From assembly GCA_944384195.1 (NCBI GenBank), contig CALWSK010000007.1, forward strand, positions 1 to 63,102: a stretch of DNA of 63,102 nt, written 5' to 3'. The stretch is from an uncultured Clostridia bacterium. GTDB taxonomy: Bacteria > Bacillota > Clostridia > Lachnospirales > CAG-274. Below the pieces are notes generated by a model that was not told where the DNA came from, searched no databases, and worked only from the letters and a program-made list of their open reading frames with translations. Shown piece after piece: positions 28,701 through 38,047 of the stretch. The position numbers and the translations under genes were made by a program. Numbering within the stretch: position 1 is the stretch's first letter; each line of letters begins with the position of its first letter.

Positions 28701-29717
28701 ATGATACAAATCTTAATGGGTACAGGGCTATTGCTTGTAGTCCTTGCATTATTTACTTTATTTAGCTATAAGGCACCTCATGGTATGAAGGCTATGGGAG
28801 CTTTAGCAAATGCCGCTTGTGCAAGTTTTTTAGTAGAAGCTTTTCATTTTTCACTTTTTGGTCAACAAATGGGAGTTAAATTTTTAGAACAAGTAGGTTC
28901 TGCTAATGGTTCTTTAGGTGGTGTAGCAGCAGCTATATTAGTTCCACTTGCTCTTGGAGTATCTCCAGTTTATTCTGTTTTAGTAGGTCTTACTGTTTCT
29001 GGATTTGGTATACTTCCTGGATTTATAGCCGGTTATTTAACTTCTTTTGTAGTTAAATTTTTAGAAAAAAAGGTTCCAGCAGGTTTAGACCTTATAGTTA
29101 TAATTCTTGTTGCAGCTCCTCTTACAAGAGGTATTGCTCAAATAGCAGCGCCAGTTGTAGATAGTACACTTATGCAAATAGGTCAAGTTCTTATCCAAGC
29201 TTCAGATAGTTCACCTATAATCATGGGATTAATTCTTGGAGGACTTATAACAGTAGTTGCTACTGCGCCTTTATCTTCAATGGCTCTTACATCTATAATA
29301 AATTTAACAGGTGTTCCTATGGCAGTTGGTGCATTAGCAGTTTTTGGTTCTTCTTTTATGAATTATGTTTTCTTCTCTAAAATGAAATTTGGTTCTAAAA
29401 AAGATACAATATCTGTTGCTATAGAGCCTCTTACTCAATCTGACATAATATCAGCTAATCCTATTCCTGTATATGTAACAAACTTTATTGGTGGTGCTAT
29501 GTCTGGGGTTATAGTAGCAGTTATGGGACTTTCTATAGACACTCCAGGTTTAGCTACTTCTATAGCAGGATTTGCAGTTACTGTTGGGCAAAATGGCCCA
29601 AAAGCTTTAATAGCTGCTGCTTTATGTATAGTAGTTAGTATTATAGGTGCGTTTATAGGATATGCTATATTTAAAAATACTCCTATAAAAACGGCAGATG
29701 AAATAAGAAGTAAATAA
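28701..29717 (+). CDS. PfoR-like orphan PTS EIIC membrane protein (PTS_EIIC_2 family)
   Basis: 338 residues with about nine or ten membrane helices, resembling the PTS_EIIC_2/COG3641 group. It has no EIIA or EIIB domain and no such partner nearby. The group includes Clostridium perfringens PfoR (about the same length), first described as a regulator of perfringolysin O. Most members are annotated as sugar-specific EIIC or toxin regulators without biochemical proof. Its own promoter and terminator make it a single-gene unit next to the sialic acid locus. Confidence 0.8.
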   Translation: MIQILMGTGLLLVVLALFTLFSYKAPHGMKAMGALANAACASFLVEAFHFSLFGQQMGVKFLEQVGSANGSLGGVAAAILVPLALGVSPVYSVLVGLTVSGFGILPGFIAGYLTSFVVKFLEKKVPAGLDLIVIILVAAPLTRGIAQIAAPVVDSTLMQIGQVLIQASDSSPIIMGLILGGLITVVATAPLSSMALTSIINLTGVPMAVGALAVFGSSFMNYVFFSKMKFGSKKDTISVAIEPLTQSDIISANPIPVYVTNFIGGAMSGVIVAVMGLSIDTPGLATSIAGFAVTVGQNGPKALIAAALCIVVSIIGAFIGYAIFKNTPIKTADEIRSK

Positions 29718-29721
29718 AATA

Positions 29722-29754
29722 AAAACTGTAGACTTTATGTCTACAGTTTTTTTA
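29722..29754. terminator. Bidirectional terminator between the PfoR-like and RpiR genes
   Basis: AAAACTGTAGAC / GTCTACAGTTTT, a perfect 12-bp stem with a 5-base loop and T-rich 3' side, between convergent genes. Confidence 0.88.
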
Positions 29755-30576
29755 TATTAATTTTAAAATAGTATTTACTGTTATATCCATTTTTTCTCTA
29801 AGATTTTTTTCTTCTAAAAGAAGTGTTGTAAGAACATCTAATATATAAATGTTAGAAAATTGATTATTTAAAAAATAATTTTTAGTGAGAATAGTAGAGT
29901 CTGGGGTAATTACAAAAGCATCTGAATTTAATGAAAGAGTACTATTTGGAAAGCTAGTTATAGAACTTACAAAACAATTATTTTTTCTAGCTAGTTTTAC
30001 AGAATTTACAACTTCTTCTGTTTCTCCAGAAGATGATATAGCTATTACAAGATCTTCTTTAGTAAGTAAAGAGCTATTTATAAGCATAAGATGAGAATCA
30101 GTAATTGCTTGACAGTTAAAACCCATTCTCACAAGCCTTAGCATAAATTCAGAGCAGCTAAGTCCAGAACTTCCTATTCCATATAGGCAGATTCTATTTG
30201 CTTTTTTTATTCTTTTACATAAATTTATTAAATCATTCATATGTACAAAAGTTTTTGTACTTTCTATCATATTTTTATAAAAGCTATGAACTGAATGTAG
30301 AGCATCTTTTTTTTGTATTGGTCTTGGGATATTATTATTTATAGAGCTTAAGCTTATTTTAAAATTTGCAAAGCTTTGACAGTCTATCTTTTTACAAAAT
30401 CTAGTTACAGTAGCTGTGGATACATTACAGTTTTTAGCAAAAATATTTATATTCATATTTTCTATACATTTACTGTTTTCTAATATATAATCTGCTATTT
30501 TTTGTTCTTTAGCAGAAAAATCTAAGTATTTAAATTGAATTAATTCTATAATATTCATATTTTCCCTCCAAAACAT
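29752..30576 (-). CDS. RpiR-family transcriptional regulator (HTH + SIS)
   Basis: 274 residues: N-terminal HTH_6 domain (about 1-80, containing the NVSTATVTRFCKK recognition region) and a C-terminal SIS sugar-phosphate-binding domain (about 115-240, LYGIGSSGLS...ISSSGETEEV). It is divergent from nanA, 266 bases away. In Clostridium, Vibrio and Haemophilus, RpiR-type NanR/SiaR proteins control sialic acid genes, often sensing ManNAc-6-P or GlcN-6-P. I infer the same here. ATG could lie 5 codons in (MNIIEL). Confidence 0.88.
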   Translation of the reverse strand: MFWRENMNIIELIQFKYLDFSAKEQKIADYILENSKCIENMNINIFAKNCNVSTATVTRFCKKIDCQSFANFKISLSSINNNIPRPIQKKDALHSVHSFYKNMIESTKTFVHMNDLINLCKRIKKANRICLYGIGSSGLSCSEFMLRLVRMGFNCQAITDSHLMLINSSLLTKEDLVIAISSSGETEEVVNSVKLARKNNCFVSSITSFPNSTLSLNSDAFVITPDSTILTKNYFLNNQFSNIYILDVLTTLLLEEKNLREKMDITVNTILKLI

Positions 30577-30842
30577 AATATATAATTATATCATAAATTA
30601 TTTATAAATAAAATATTTTTAGGACATATGTTTATATTGTATAAAAAAATAAGTTTTTTTGGTCAAAAAATTTTTTAAATTATAAGTTTTATATAAAAGA
30701 ATTTATATAATTTAATAGTGATATACAAACTTTATAAAAATGTAGTATAAAATTGTGTTATAATTACCGTTGATTAAAATAATTTTCAATAATATAATAT
30801 AAATATAAATAATTTTAATGGTTTTAGAAAGGTATGAGGAAT
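30577..30842. promoter_or_regulatory. Divergent control region between the RpiR gene and nanA
   Basis: About 266 AT-rich bases. A TATAAT at 30759-30764 is a good -10 for the nan operon, but no matching -35 lies 16-18 bases upstream. That would fit a regulated promoter. An AAATTATA/TATAATTT inverted pair lies near 30676 and 30706; base composition makes it weak evidence for an operator. Confidence 0.45.
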
Positions 30843-31727
30843 ATGAAAAGAGAAGACTTAAAAGGTATATTTAGTGCACTACTTACTTCTTTTGACGAAG
30901 ATGGTAATGTTAATGAAGAGGGTACAAGACAGATAGTAAGACATAATATAGATAAAATGAAAGTGAACGGATTATATGTTGGTGGTTCTACAGGGGAAAA
31001 TTTTTTATTATCTACAGAAGATAAGAAAAAAATATTTAAATTAGTAAAAGAAGAAGTTAAAGACGAAGTAAAACTTATAGCTCAAGTAGGTTCTTTAAAT
31101 ATACATGAGGCTATAGAACTTGCTAAATATGTTACAGAGCTTGGATATGATGCTATTTCAGCAGTAACTCCTTTTTATTATAAGTTTAGTTTTGAAGAGA
31201 TTAAAGATTATTATAATACTATAGCTAATAGCGTTGATAATAGCCTTATAGTATATTCTATTCCATTTTTAACCGGAGTTAATATAAGCGTTGAACAATT
31301 TGGAGAACTTTTTAAAAATGAAAAAATAATAGGAGTTAAGTTTACAGCAGCAGATTTTTATTTATTAGAAAGACTTAGAAAAGCTTATCCAGAGCATTTA
31401 ATTTATGCTGGATTTGATGAAATGATGCTTCCAGCTACTTCTCTTGACGTTGATGGAGCTATTGGATCTACATTTAATGTAAACGGAGAAAGAGCAAGAG
31501 AAATATTTGAGCTAGGTAAAAAAGGAGATATAGTAAAAGCTTTAGAGCTTCAAAATATAACAAATGATCTTATAACAGATATTTTATCAAATGGATTATA
31601 TCAAACTTTAAAACATATTTTAAAATTACAAGGTGTAGAAGCTGGATATTGTAAAAAACCTATGGCAAAACCAACAAAAGTTCAACAAGAAAAGGCAGAA
31701 GAGATATATAAAAAATATTTAGTATAG
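30843..31727 (+). CDS. nanA: N-acetylneuraminate lyase
   Basis: Splits sialic acid into pyruvate and ManNAc through a Lys Schiff base. 294 residues from ATG 30843 (MKREDLKGIFSALLTSFDEDG); ATG 30834 would add three residues. The DHDPS/NAL barrel shows G-G-S-T-G-E (47-52), Tyr138 (IVYSIP) and the Schiff-base Lys166 (GVKFT). First gene of the sialic acid operon. Confidence 0.94.
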   Translation: MKREDLKGIFSALLTSFDEDGNVNEEGTRQIVRHNIDKMKVNGLYVGGSTGENFLLSTEDKKKIFKLVKEEVKDEVKLIAQVGSLNIHEAIELAKYVTELGYDAISAVTPFYYKFSFEEIKDYYNTIANSVDNSLIVYSIPFLTGVNISVEQFGELFKNEKIIGVKFTAADFYLLERLRKAYPEHLIYAGFDEMMLPATSLDVDGAIGSTFNVNGERAREIFELGKKGDIVKALELQNITNDLITDILSNGLYQTLKHILKLQGVEAGYCKKPMAKPTKVQQEKAEEIYKKYLV

Positions 31728-31735
31728 AAATTTTT

Positions 31736-31777
31736 ATAAGCTACTAATAAATAAAAATTATTTAAAAAGTAGCTTAT
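31736..31777 (+). other. Intra-operon hairpin between nanA and the symporter
   Basis: Perfect 10-bp stem ATAAGCTACT / AGTAGCTTAT with a 22-base loop, followed by ATTTTATT. Probably a partial terminator or RNA-stabilising stem that sets nanA apart from downstream genes. Confidence 0.5.
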
Positions 31778-31806
31778 ATTTTATTAAGGTGGGGGGAGAT
31801 GATATT

Positions 31807-33306
31807 ATGGATAAAGGAACGGGCTTTACTAAGATAGACCTTATTATACTTATAGTATATTTATTAGCAGTACTTATTATAGGTATGATGTTTTCTAAAA
31901 AGGATATGAAAGGTAAAGAGTTTTTCAAAGGTGATGGAAGTATACCTTGGTGGGTTACTAGTGTTTCTATATTTGCAACATTATTAAGCCCAATATCTTT
32001 CTTATCTTTGGCAGGAAATTCATATGCGGGCACGTGGATACTATGGTTTGCACAACTTGGAATTTTAATAGCAGTGCCACTTACTATAAAGTTTTTCTTA
32101 CCTATATATAGCAGACTTGATATAGATACGGCTTATCATTATTTAGATATAAGATTTGCTAGCAAAGGTCTTAGAATATTAGGCGCTCTTATGTTTATTA
32201 TATATCAAATAGGGCGTATGTCTATAATTATGTATTTACCTTGTGTAGTATTATCTAGTCTTATGAATATAAACGTAAATATTCTTATTATAATAATGGG
32301 TGTTATTGCTATTATATATTCTTACACAGGAGGTTTAAAATCTGTTTTATGGACAGATTTTATACAAGGTGCAGTTCTTATTATAGGTGTTGTTTTTGCT
32401 CTTGTATATCTAATAAGTGGTATAGACGGAGGATTTGGAGCTATTTGGACACAACTTACACAAAATCATAAATTTTTAGGGGAAAACGAAGTAATATTTG
32501 ATCCTAATATATTTAAAACAAGTGTATTTATTATTTTAGTTGGTGCAGGATTTAATACATTTGCATCTTATGTATCTAGCCAAGATATAGTACAAAGATT
32601 TACAACAACAACAGATAGAAAAAAATTAAACAAAATGATGCTTACAAATGGTGCTTTATCTGTATTTATAGCTACAGTATTTTATCTTATAGGTACAGGG
32701 CTTAGTGTATTCTATACACAAAATCCTATACCAGCTATAGCAAAACAAGATCAAATCTTTGCATCTTATGTATCTTTAGAATTACCAGTAGGTATAACAG
32801 GGATATTATTAGCAGCTATATATGCAGCTAGCCAATCTACATTATCTACAGGGTTAAACTCTGTTGCTACTAGCTGGGCACTAGATGTTCAACCATATCT
32901 TAGCAAAAATATAAGCGAAGAAAAACAAACTAAACTTGCTCAATATATTTCTCTTGGTATAGGTATTTTGACTATAGGCATATCTATGTTACTTGCTAAC
33001 GGAGATATTAAATCTGCTTATGAAACATTTAACTCATTTATGGGACTTGTGCTAGGGGTATTAGTTGGTATATTTGTTTTAGGTGCATTTACAAAAAAAG
33101 CAAATGCAAAAGGTACATTTATTGCTTTTATAGTAGCAGCTTGTGTTATAATATTTATTAAATATAGAGTACCATCTGTTACAAGCTGGAGCTATGCTAT
33201 TATTTCTATAACAGTATCTTTAGTAGTAGGGCTTATAGCTAGTAGCTTCTTTAAACCTAATAAGCCATTAGACGAAAGGGCAACTATTTATTATAAGGAG
33301 GACTAA
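31807..33306 (+). CDS. Sodium:solute symporter, probable sialic acid transporter
   Basis: 499 residues with about 13 membrane helices of the SSS family (SLC5 fold). ATG at 31807 follows GGGGGGAG; the GTG at 31789 lies inside that site. SSS-type sialic acid transporters (SiaT) are known in Proteus, Salmonella, Staphylococcus and Clostridium. Its position between nanA and the anomerase/kinase genes makes sialic acid the likely substrate, with Na+ as coupling ion. No TRAP or ABC alternative is in the locus. Confidence 0.88.
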   Translation: MDKGTGFTKIDLIILIVYLLAVLIIGMMFSKKDMKGKEFFKGDGSIPWWVTSVSIFATLLSPISFLSLAGNSYAGTWILWFAQLGILIAVPLTIKFFLPIYSRLDIDTAYHYLDIRFASKGLRILGALMFIIYQIGRMSIIMYLPCVVLSSLMNINVNILIIIMGVIAIIYSYTGGLKSVLWTDFIQGAVLIIGVVFALVYLISGIDGGFGAIWTQLTQNHKFLGENEVIFDPNIFKTSVFIILVGAGFNTFASYVSSQDIVQRFTTTTDRKKLNKMMLTNGALSVFIATVFYLIGTGLSVFYTQNPIPAIAKQDQIFASYVSLELPVGITGILLAAIYAASQSTLSTGLNSVATSWALDVQPYLSKNISEEKQTKLAQYISLGIGILTIGISMLLANGDIKSAYETFNSFMGLVLGVLVGIFVLGAFTKKANAKGTFIAFIVAACVIIFIKYRVPSVTSWSYAIISITVSLVVGLIASSFFKPNKPLDERATIYYKED

Positions 33307-33308
33307 TT

Positions 33309-33758
33309 ATGATATATTCTAATATAAAAAATAAAAATGAATATAAATTTTTAGACGAAAAGATACAAAAATGTTTTGAATATATAGAAGAAAATAATTT
33401 AAAGGATATGGAAAAAGGAACCTATGAAATAGACGGAAAAGATATTTTTGTAAATATTGTAGAATATAAAACAACTAAGGCAGAAAATAGATTTTGGGAA
33501 GCGCATAAACAATATATAGATATACATTTTATGTTAGAGGGTAAAGAATATATAAATATAAATTTTATAGATGATATGGAGAAAAAGCCTTATATTGAAA
33601 AAGATGACTTTTTAGAGTTAATAGGGGATAAAAAAATATCTGTTTTAATGAAAGAACGAGACTTCCTTATTTGTTATCCAAATGATGCTCATATGACGGC
33701 AGTAGAAGTGGAAAACCCAGAAAAAATTAAAAAAGCAATATTTAAGGTGATAGTATGA
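33309..33758 (+). CDS. YhcH/YjgK/YiaL family protein, likely cytoplasmic sialic acid anomerase (NanQ-like)
   Basis: 149 residues, a cupin-like DUF386 fold with conserved E-x-H-x-x-Y-I-D-I-H around 60-73 that would bind a metal. E. coli YhcH (NanQ) speeds the alpha/beta interconversion of sialic acid inside the cell. AAGGAGG precedes the start, which is 2 bases after the symporter stop; the stop overlaps the kinase start (ATGA). Confidence 0.85.
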   Translation: MIYSNIKNKNEYKFLDEKIQKCFEYIEENNLKDMEKGTYEIDGKDIFVNIVEYKTTKAENRFWEAHKQYIDIHFMLEGKEYININFIDDMEKKPYIEKDDFLELIGDKKISVLMKERDFLICYPNDAHMTAVEVENPEKIKKAIFKVIV

Positions 33759-34636
33759 TTAAAAAATATATAGCGCTTGACATAGGCGGAACAATGATAA
33801 AATACGGAATAATAGATGAAGATGGTAAAATACTAGAGAAAAAAGAAACACCTACAGAAGCAGAAAAAGGAGGCCCACATATACTAAGCAAGGTTGTGGA
33901 TATTTGTAAGGCTTATATAAAAGATGAAAAAATATCAGGTATAGGTATATCTACAGCAGGTATGGTAGATGCCAAGAGCGGACAAATAGTGTATGCTAAT
34001 AGTTGTATTCCAGATTATACTGGGATAAACTATAAGACATATTTTGAAACATTATTTAATATTCCTTGTGAAGTTGAAAATGATGTAAATTGTGCTGGAA
34101 TTTGCGAAAATTATGTGGGAGCTTCTAAGGGGACACATTCTAGCTTATGTATAACAGTAGGTACTGGAATAGGTGGTTGCATTATTTTAGAAAATAAAGT
34201 TGTAAATGGATTTTCTAATAGTGGATGCGAAATAGGATATATGAATATGTTATCTAGTACTTTTCAGGAATTAGCTTCTACTACAGCTCTTATAAAAAAT
34301 ACTGCTAAGGCTTTAGAGTTAGATGATTTAGACGGAAAAATTATATTTGATAAAGCTCAAAAAGGTGATACAGTTTGTATAGAGCAAATAGATAAGCTTT
34401 GTGATTATCTTGGATATGGCATAGCAAATATTTGTTATGTAGTAAATCCAGAGATGGTAGTATTAGGTGGCGGGATAATGGAACAAAGAGAGTATCTTTA
34501 TCCTAAAATCAAAAAAAGCTTAGAAAAATATCTTATACCACCTATATATGAAAATACTAAAATAGACTTTGCAAAATGTAAAAATGAAGCCGGTATGTTA
34601 GGAGCTTATTATAACTTTTTAGCAAGACAAAGTTAA
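33755..34636 (+). CDS. nanK: ROK-family kinase, probable N-acetylmannosamine kinase
   Basis: 293 residues. ATP-binding D-I-G-G-T near 9 and G-T-G-I-G-G near 143. The usual ROK zinc cluster (CXCGXXGCXE) is absent; the corresponding region reads SGCEIGYMNMLSSTFQELAS, as in zinc-free members. Position next to nanA and nanE suggests phosphorylation of ManNAc at C6. Substrate inferred from context. Confidence 0.88.
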   Translation: MIKKYIALDIGGTMIKYGIIDEDGKILEKKETPTEAEKGGPHILSKVVDICKAYIKDEKISGIGISTAGMVDAKSGQIVYANSCIPDYTGINYKTYFETLFNIPCEVENDVNCAGICENYVGASKGTHSSLCITVGTGIGGCIILENKVVNGFSNSGCEIGYMNMLSSTFQELASTTALIKNTAKALELDDLDGKIIFDKAQKGDTVCIEQIDKLCDYLGYGIANICYVVNPEMVVLGGGIMEQREYLYPKIKKSLEKYLIPPIYENTKIDFAKCKNEAGMLGAYYNFLARQS

Positions 34637-34672
34637 GTTGTTGTTTTATGTTATATACAAAGGGGATTTGTT

Positions 34673-35848
34673 ATGAAAAGATTTAAAAGGGGTTTAAGTA
34701 CAGTTTTAATAGCAAGTTTATGTATAACAACATTAAGTGGATTTAAGCAAGTAGATAGTACTAATACAAATATACAGAACAATACTAAAGTAGAGAAGAT
34801 ACTTTGGGAATATGGCACAGAGCTACCTCCGCAAAAAGGATATCAAAAAAACATAGGTACAGCTGGCATATTATATGGAAGGATAAATAACTATTTAATA
34901 GTTGGTGGAGGAGCTAATTTCCCAGAAAAAAGCGTTCTAGAAGGTGGAGCTAAAAAGACTTATAAAGATATATATCTTTTAAAAGAAGATGAAAAAGGGA
35001 ACTTACAAGTTGTAGACCACCAACAATTACCATTTGAAATAGGATACGGAAGCTCTGTTACAACAGATGATGGAGTTTATTATATAGGTGGTAGTACTAG
35101 TAAAGAAAACGCAGATGATATAACTTTGTTTACTCAAGAAGGCGGAAAGATAAAATATGAAAAAGTAGGGGATTTACCATTTACTTTAAGTGATGGTATA
35201 GCAGTAGAAGATAATAATATTTTATATGTTGGCTTTGGTAAACAAGATGGAAAAGCAAGCAATAGATTTATATCTTACAATTTAGATAACAATTTTGTAA
35301 AAGAACTAAATACATTAAATGATGGTTCTATAAGAAATCAAGCAGTAGCACAAATTTTAAACCACAATATATATTTATTTAGTGGTGGTGGAGATATTAT
35401 AGAAACAGATGGATATAAATATATAATAGAACAAAATAAATGGGAAAAAGTAGCTAATGTTTCTATAGATGGTGTTAATGATATTTCTTTATATGGTGCT
35501 AGCTCTGTAAAGTTAAATGAAGATGAAATGCTAGTTATAGGTGGATTTGATAAGACAGTATATGATAATGCAGTAAAAAATCTAAATATCTTAAAAGATG
35601 AAGAGCTTAAAAAATTTAGAGAAATATATTTTGGATTAGAGCCGTATCAATACAACTGGAACAAACAAATATTAATATATAATAGTAAAGAAAATAGTTG
35701 GAGAAGTATAGGAAAAGTTCCTTTTGATGCACCTTGTGGAGCAGGGCTTATAAAAAATGGAAATAATTTATATTTAGTAAATGGAGAAATTAAACCAGGG
35801 GTAAGAACTAATAGTATTTATATAGGTAGAATTGTAAACAATAATTAG
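34673..35848 (+). CDS. nanM: Exported kelch protein, N-acetylneuraminate epimerase (mutarotase) NanM-like
   Basis: 391 residues with a Sec signal peptide (about 1-28: basic start MKRFKRG, then a hydrophobic core) and no lipobox. Six kelch-like repeats follow (segments such as GRINNYLIVGGGANFPE and MLVIGGFD). NanM converts alpha-sialic acid released by sialidases into the beta anomer preferred by transporters. In E. coli it is periplasmic; here it should be secreted or wall-associated. Confidence 0.87.
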   Translation: MKRFKRGLSTVLIASLCITTLSGFKQVDSTNTNIQNNTKVEKILWEYGTELPPQKGYQKNIGTAGILYGRINNYLIVGGGANFPEKSVLEGGAKKTYKDIYLLKEDEKGNLQVVDHQQLPFEIGYGSSVTTDDGVYYIGGSTSKENADDITLFTQEGGKIKYEKVGDLPFTLSDGIAVEDNNILYVGFGKQDGKASNRFISYNLDNNFVKELNTLNDGSIRNQAVAQILNHNIYLFSGGGDIIETDGYKYIIEQNKWEKVANVSIDGVNDISLYGASSVKLNEDEMLVIGGFDKTVYDNAVKNLNILKDEELKKFREIYFGLEPYQYNWNKQILIYNSKENSWRSIGKVPFDAPCGAGLIKNGNNLYLVNGEIKPGVRTNSIYIGRIVNNN

Positions 35849-35864
35849 AAAGTGGGGTATATAT

Positions 35865-37316
35865 ATGAAAAGAAAGGTTTTAGCGTTATTTTTAGGAGCA
35901 GTTGTTATGTCAACATCTTTGTCTACTATAGCATTTGCACAAACACAAGAAGAAATATTTAATGAGCAGTCTACAGGAGCTTTATACCATAGAATACCAG
36001 TTTTATATACTTTGCAAGATGGAACAGTTTTTGCCTCTATAGATGCTAGGTTTGGTTCTGCGGCAGATTCTCCTAATAATATAGATATAGCATATAGGAC
36101 TTTAAAAGATGGCAATATTAGTCCTGCTATTTTACCTTATCATTTTGTAGATTATACAGATGAAAAAGGCAAAACTTCTAATAGTGCATCTTTTATAGAT
36201 AGTAATATAGTACAAGATTTAGATGGAACTATTCATCTTACAGTTGATGTATTTCCGGCAGGGTATGGATATCCTAATGCTAGAGCTGGTTCTGGATATA
36301 AAACTATAGATGGTAATAAATATCTTGCGCTTACTACAAAATCAGATACTACAAATTTTAATAATTTTAACTATTATGTAAAAGATGGAAAAATATTAGA
36401 AGAAAATGGAAATGAAACAGGATATACAATAGACGAACATTTTAATCTATATGAAAATGGAAAAGCTTTAATGATAAAACAAAAAAGACCAGATGGAAGT
36501 TATTCTGGTAAAGAAGTACCTATGAATGTTTTCTATAAGGATTCTAAATTTAGAGTTTTTGCAACTTCTTATATGTGGACTATATCTAGTAAAGATGGAG
36601 GAAAAACTTGGAGTAGCCCTAAATGTTTAAATCATTTAAAAAGAGAAGAAGAAAGATTTATGGGTACAGGTCCAGGTAGAGGGCTTACTATAACAACAGG
36701 TGAGTATAAAGGAAGAATATTAATACCTATATATGATAGTCAAGATGGAGAAAGAAGCTCTGTTATATATAGTGATGATGGCGGTGAAACTTGGAAAAGA
36801 GGTAATAGGACTACTTTAAGTACAACAGATAATCCTAGAAAATCTAGCGAATCTCAACTAGTTCAATTACCAGATGGGACAGTAAGGATATATGCAAGGT
36901 CTGCTTCTGGATATATAGGATATGCAGATAGTTTTGATGGAGGAGTAACTTTTGAACCTTTAAAAGAAGATAAAAATCTTCCTTATGGTCATAATGGCTC
37001 TGGTTGTATGATATCTGTTATAAATTATAGTGAAAAAATAGATGGAAAAGATGCTATTATATTATCTAGTCCAGAAGGCCCTAATAGAAATAATGGAATA
37101 ATAAGAATAGGGCTTTTAGAACCTTATACAGATAGTAATGGTAAAACAAGATATAATGTAGAATGGAAATATAAACATTATGTAAATAAAGGGGAATTCC
37201 AATATTCTTGTCTTACAGAACTTCCTAATGGGGATATAGCTATAATGTATGAGACTGCACCAAGTGCTTCAAAATCTATATACAATACTTATAAATTAGA
37301 AGAATTAAAAAATTAA
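35865..37316 (+). CDS. nanH: Exported exo-alpha-sialidase (GH33)
   Basis: 483 residues with a signal peptide (about 1-25, A-F-A at the end). H-R-I-P (42-45) carries the first catalytic Arg of the FRIP motif. At least three Asp boxes are visible (SSKDGGKTW, SDDGGETW, DSFDGGVTF), fitting a six-bladed propeller. No LPXTG anchor, carbohydrate-binding module or membrane tail, so the enzyme is likely released. It frees terminal sialic acid from host glycans for the adjacent NanM and transporter. Confidence 0.92.
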   Translation: MKRKVLALFLGAVVMSTSLSTIAFAQTQEEIFNEQSTGALYHRIPVLYTLQDGTVFASIDARFGSAADSPNNIDIAYRTLKDGNISPAILPYHFVDYTDEKGKTSNSASFIDSNIVQDLDGTIHLTVDVFPAGYGYPNARAGSGYKTIDGNKYLALTTKSDTTNFNNFNYYVKDGKILEENGNETGYTIDEHFNLYENGKALMIKQKRPDGSYSGKEVPMNVFYKDSKFRVFATSYMWTISSKDGGKTWSSPKCLNHLKREEERFMGTGPGRGLTITTGEYKGRILIPIYDSQDGERSSVIYSDDGGETWKRGNRTTLSTTDNPRKSSESQLVQLPDGTVRIYARSASGYIGYADSFDGGVTFEPLKEDKNLPYGHNGSGCMISVINYSEKIDGKDAIILSSPEGPNRNNGIIRIGLLEPYTDSNGKTRYNVEWKYKHYVNKGEFQYSCLTELPNGDIAIMYETAPSASKSIYNTYKLEELKN

Positions 37317-37340
37317 AGATAAAAATAGGAGGATTTTTTT

Positions 37341-37979
37341 ATGAAAAATGGGCTTATAGTTTCTTGTCAGGCATTAGAAGATGAACCATTGCATAGTCCA
37401 TTTATTATGGGAAAGATGGCTCTTGCGGCATATCAAGGTGGAGCATCAGGAATAAGAGCAAATGGCATAGAAGATATAAAAGAGGTTAAGAGAAATGTAT
37501 CCTTACCTATAATTGGGATAATAAAGAAAGATTATGAAAATATGATTTCTTATATAACACCTACTATGAAGGAAGTAGAAGAGCTTATAGAAGAAGGGGT
37601 AGACATTATAGCATTAGATGCTACTATAAATCAAGATGAGAAATTTTTAAAAGAAGTATTAGAAAAATATAAAGACCAAAAGTTTATGGCAGATATATCT
37701 ACTTATGAAGAAGGTATAAGAGCCGATAAACTAGGGTTTGATTATGTTGGAACTACTTTAGTAGGATATACAGAGCAGTCTAAAGGGCTTGAAAAGTTTG
37801 AAGTTTTAGAAGGTCTTATAAAAGATTGTCAAAATGCAAAGGTTATAGCAGAAGGTAATTTTAATACACCAGAGCAAGCAAGAAAGGCTATAGATATGGG
37901 GGCATATTGTGTAGTAGTTGGTGGAGCTATTACAAGACCACAGCTTATAACTAAGACTTTTACAAATGCTTTAAAATAA
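37341..37979 (+). CDS. nanE: N-acetylmannosamine-6-phosphate 2-epimerase
   Basis: 212 residues, TIM barrel. Q-A-L-E-D-E-P-L-H near the N terminus and [13 protein letters not shown] near 173 are NanE signatures. Converts ManNAc-6-P to GlcNAc-6-P, the exit point of the pathway; nagA and nagB are not in the window. AGGAGG precedes the ATG. Last gene of the operon. Confidence 0.94.
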   Translation: MKNGLIVSCQALEDEPLHSPFIMGKMALAAYQGGASGIRANGIEDIKEVKRNVSLPIIGIIKKDYENMISYITPTMKEVEELIEEGVDIIALDATINQDEKFLKEVLEKYKDQKFMADISTYEEGIRADKLGFDYVGTTLVGYTEQSKGLEKFEVLEGLIKDCQNAKVIAEGNFNTPEQARKAIDMGAYCVVVGGAITRPQLITKTFTNALK

Positions 37980-37997
37980 GTACTAAGGTTAAAAAAC

Positions 37998-38025
37998 TAA
38001 GGCGTAGATTAAAATCTACGCCTTA
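37998..38025. terminator. Bidirectional terminator between nanE and dnaJ
   Basis: 12- to 13-bp perfect stem TAAGGCGTAGAT / ATCTACGCCTTA. It serves the convergent nan and dnaK operons. Confidence 0.85.
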
Positions 38026-38026
38026 A

Positions 38027-38042
38027 TGTTTTACGTGAAACA
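38027..38042. other. parS-like centromere site (candidate)
   Basis: The 16-mer TGTTTTACGTGAAACA differs from the ParB site TGTTTCACGTGAAACA by one base (C to T at position 6). It lies between convergent genes. The same bases could form a short hairpin (AATGTTT / AAACATT), so a terminator role is the alternative. Confidence 0.5.
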
Positions 38043-38047
38043 TTATT

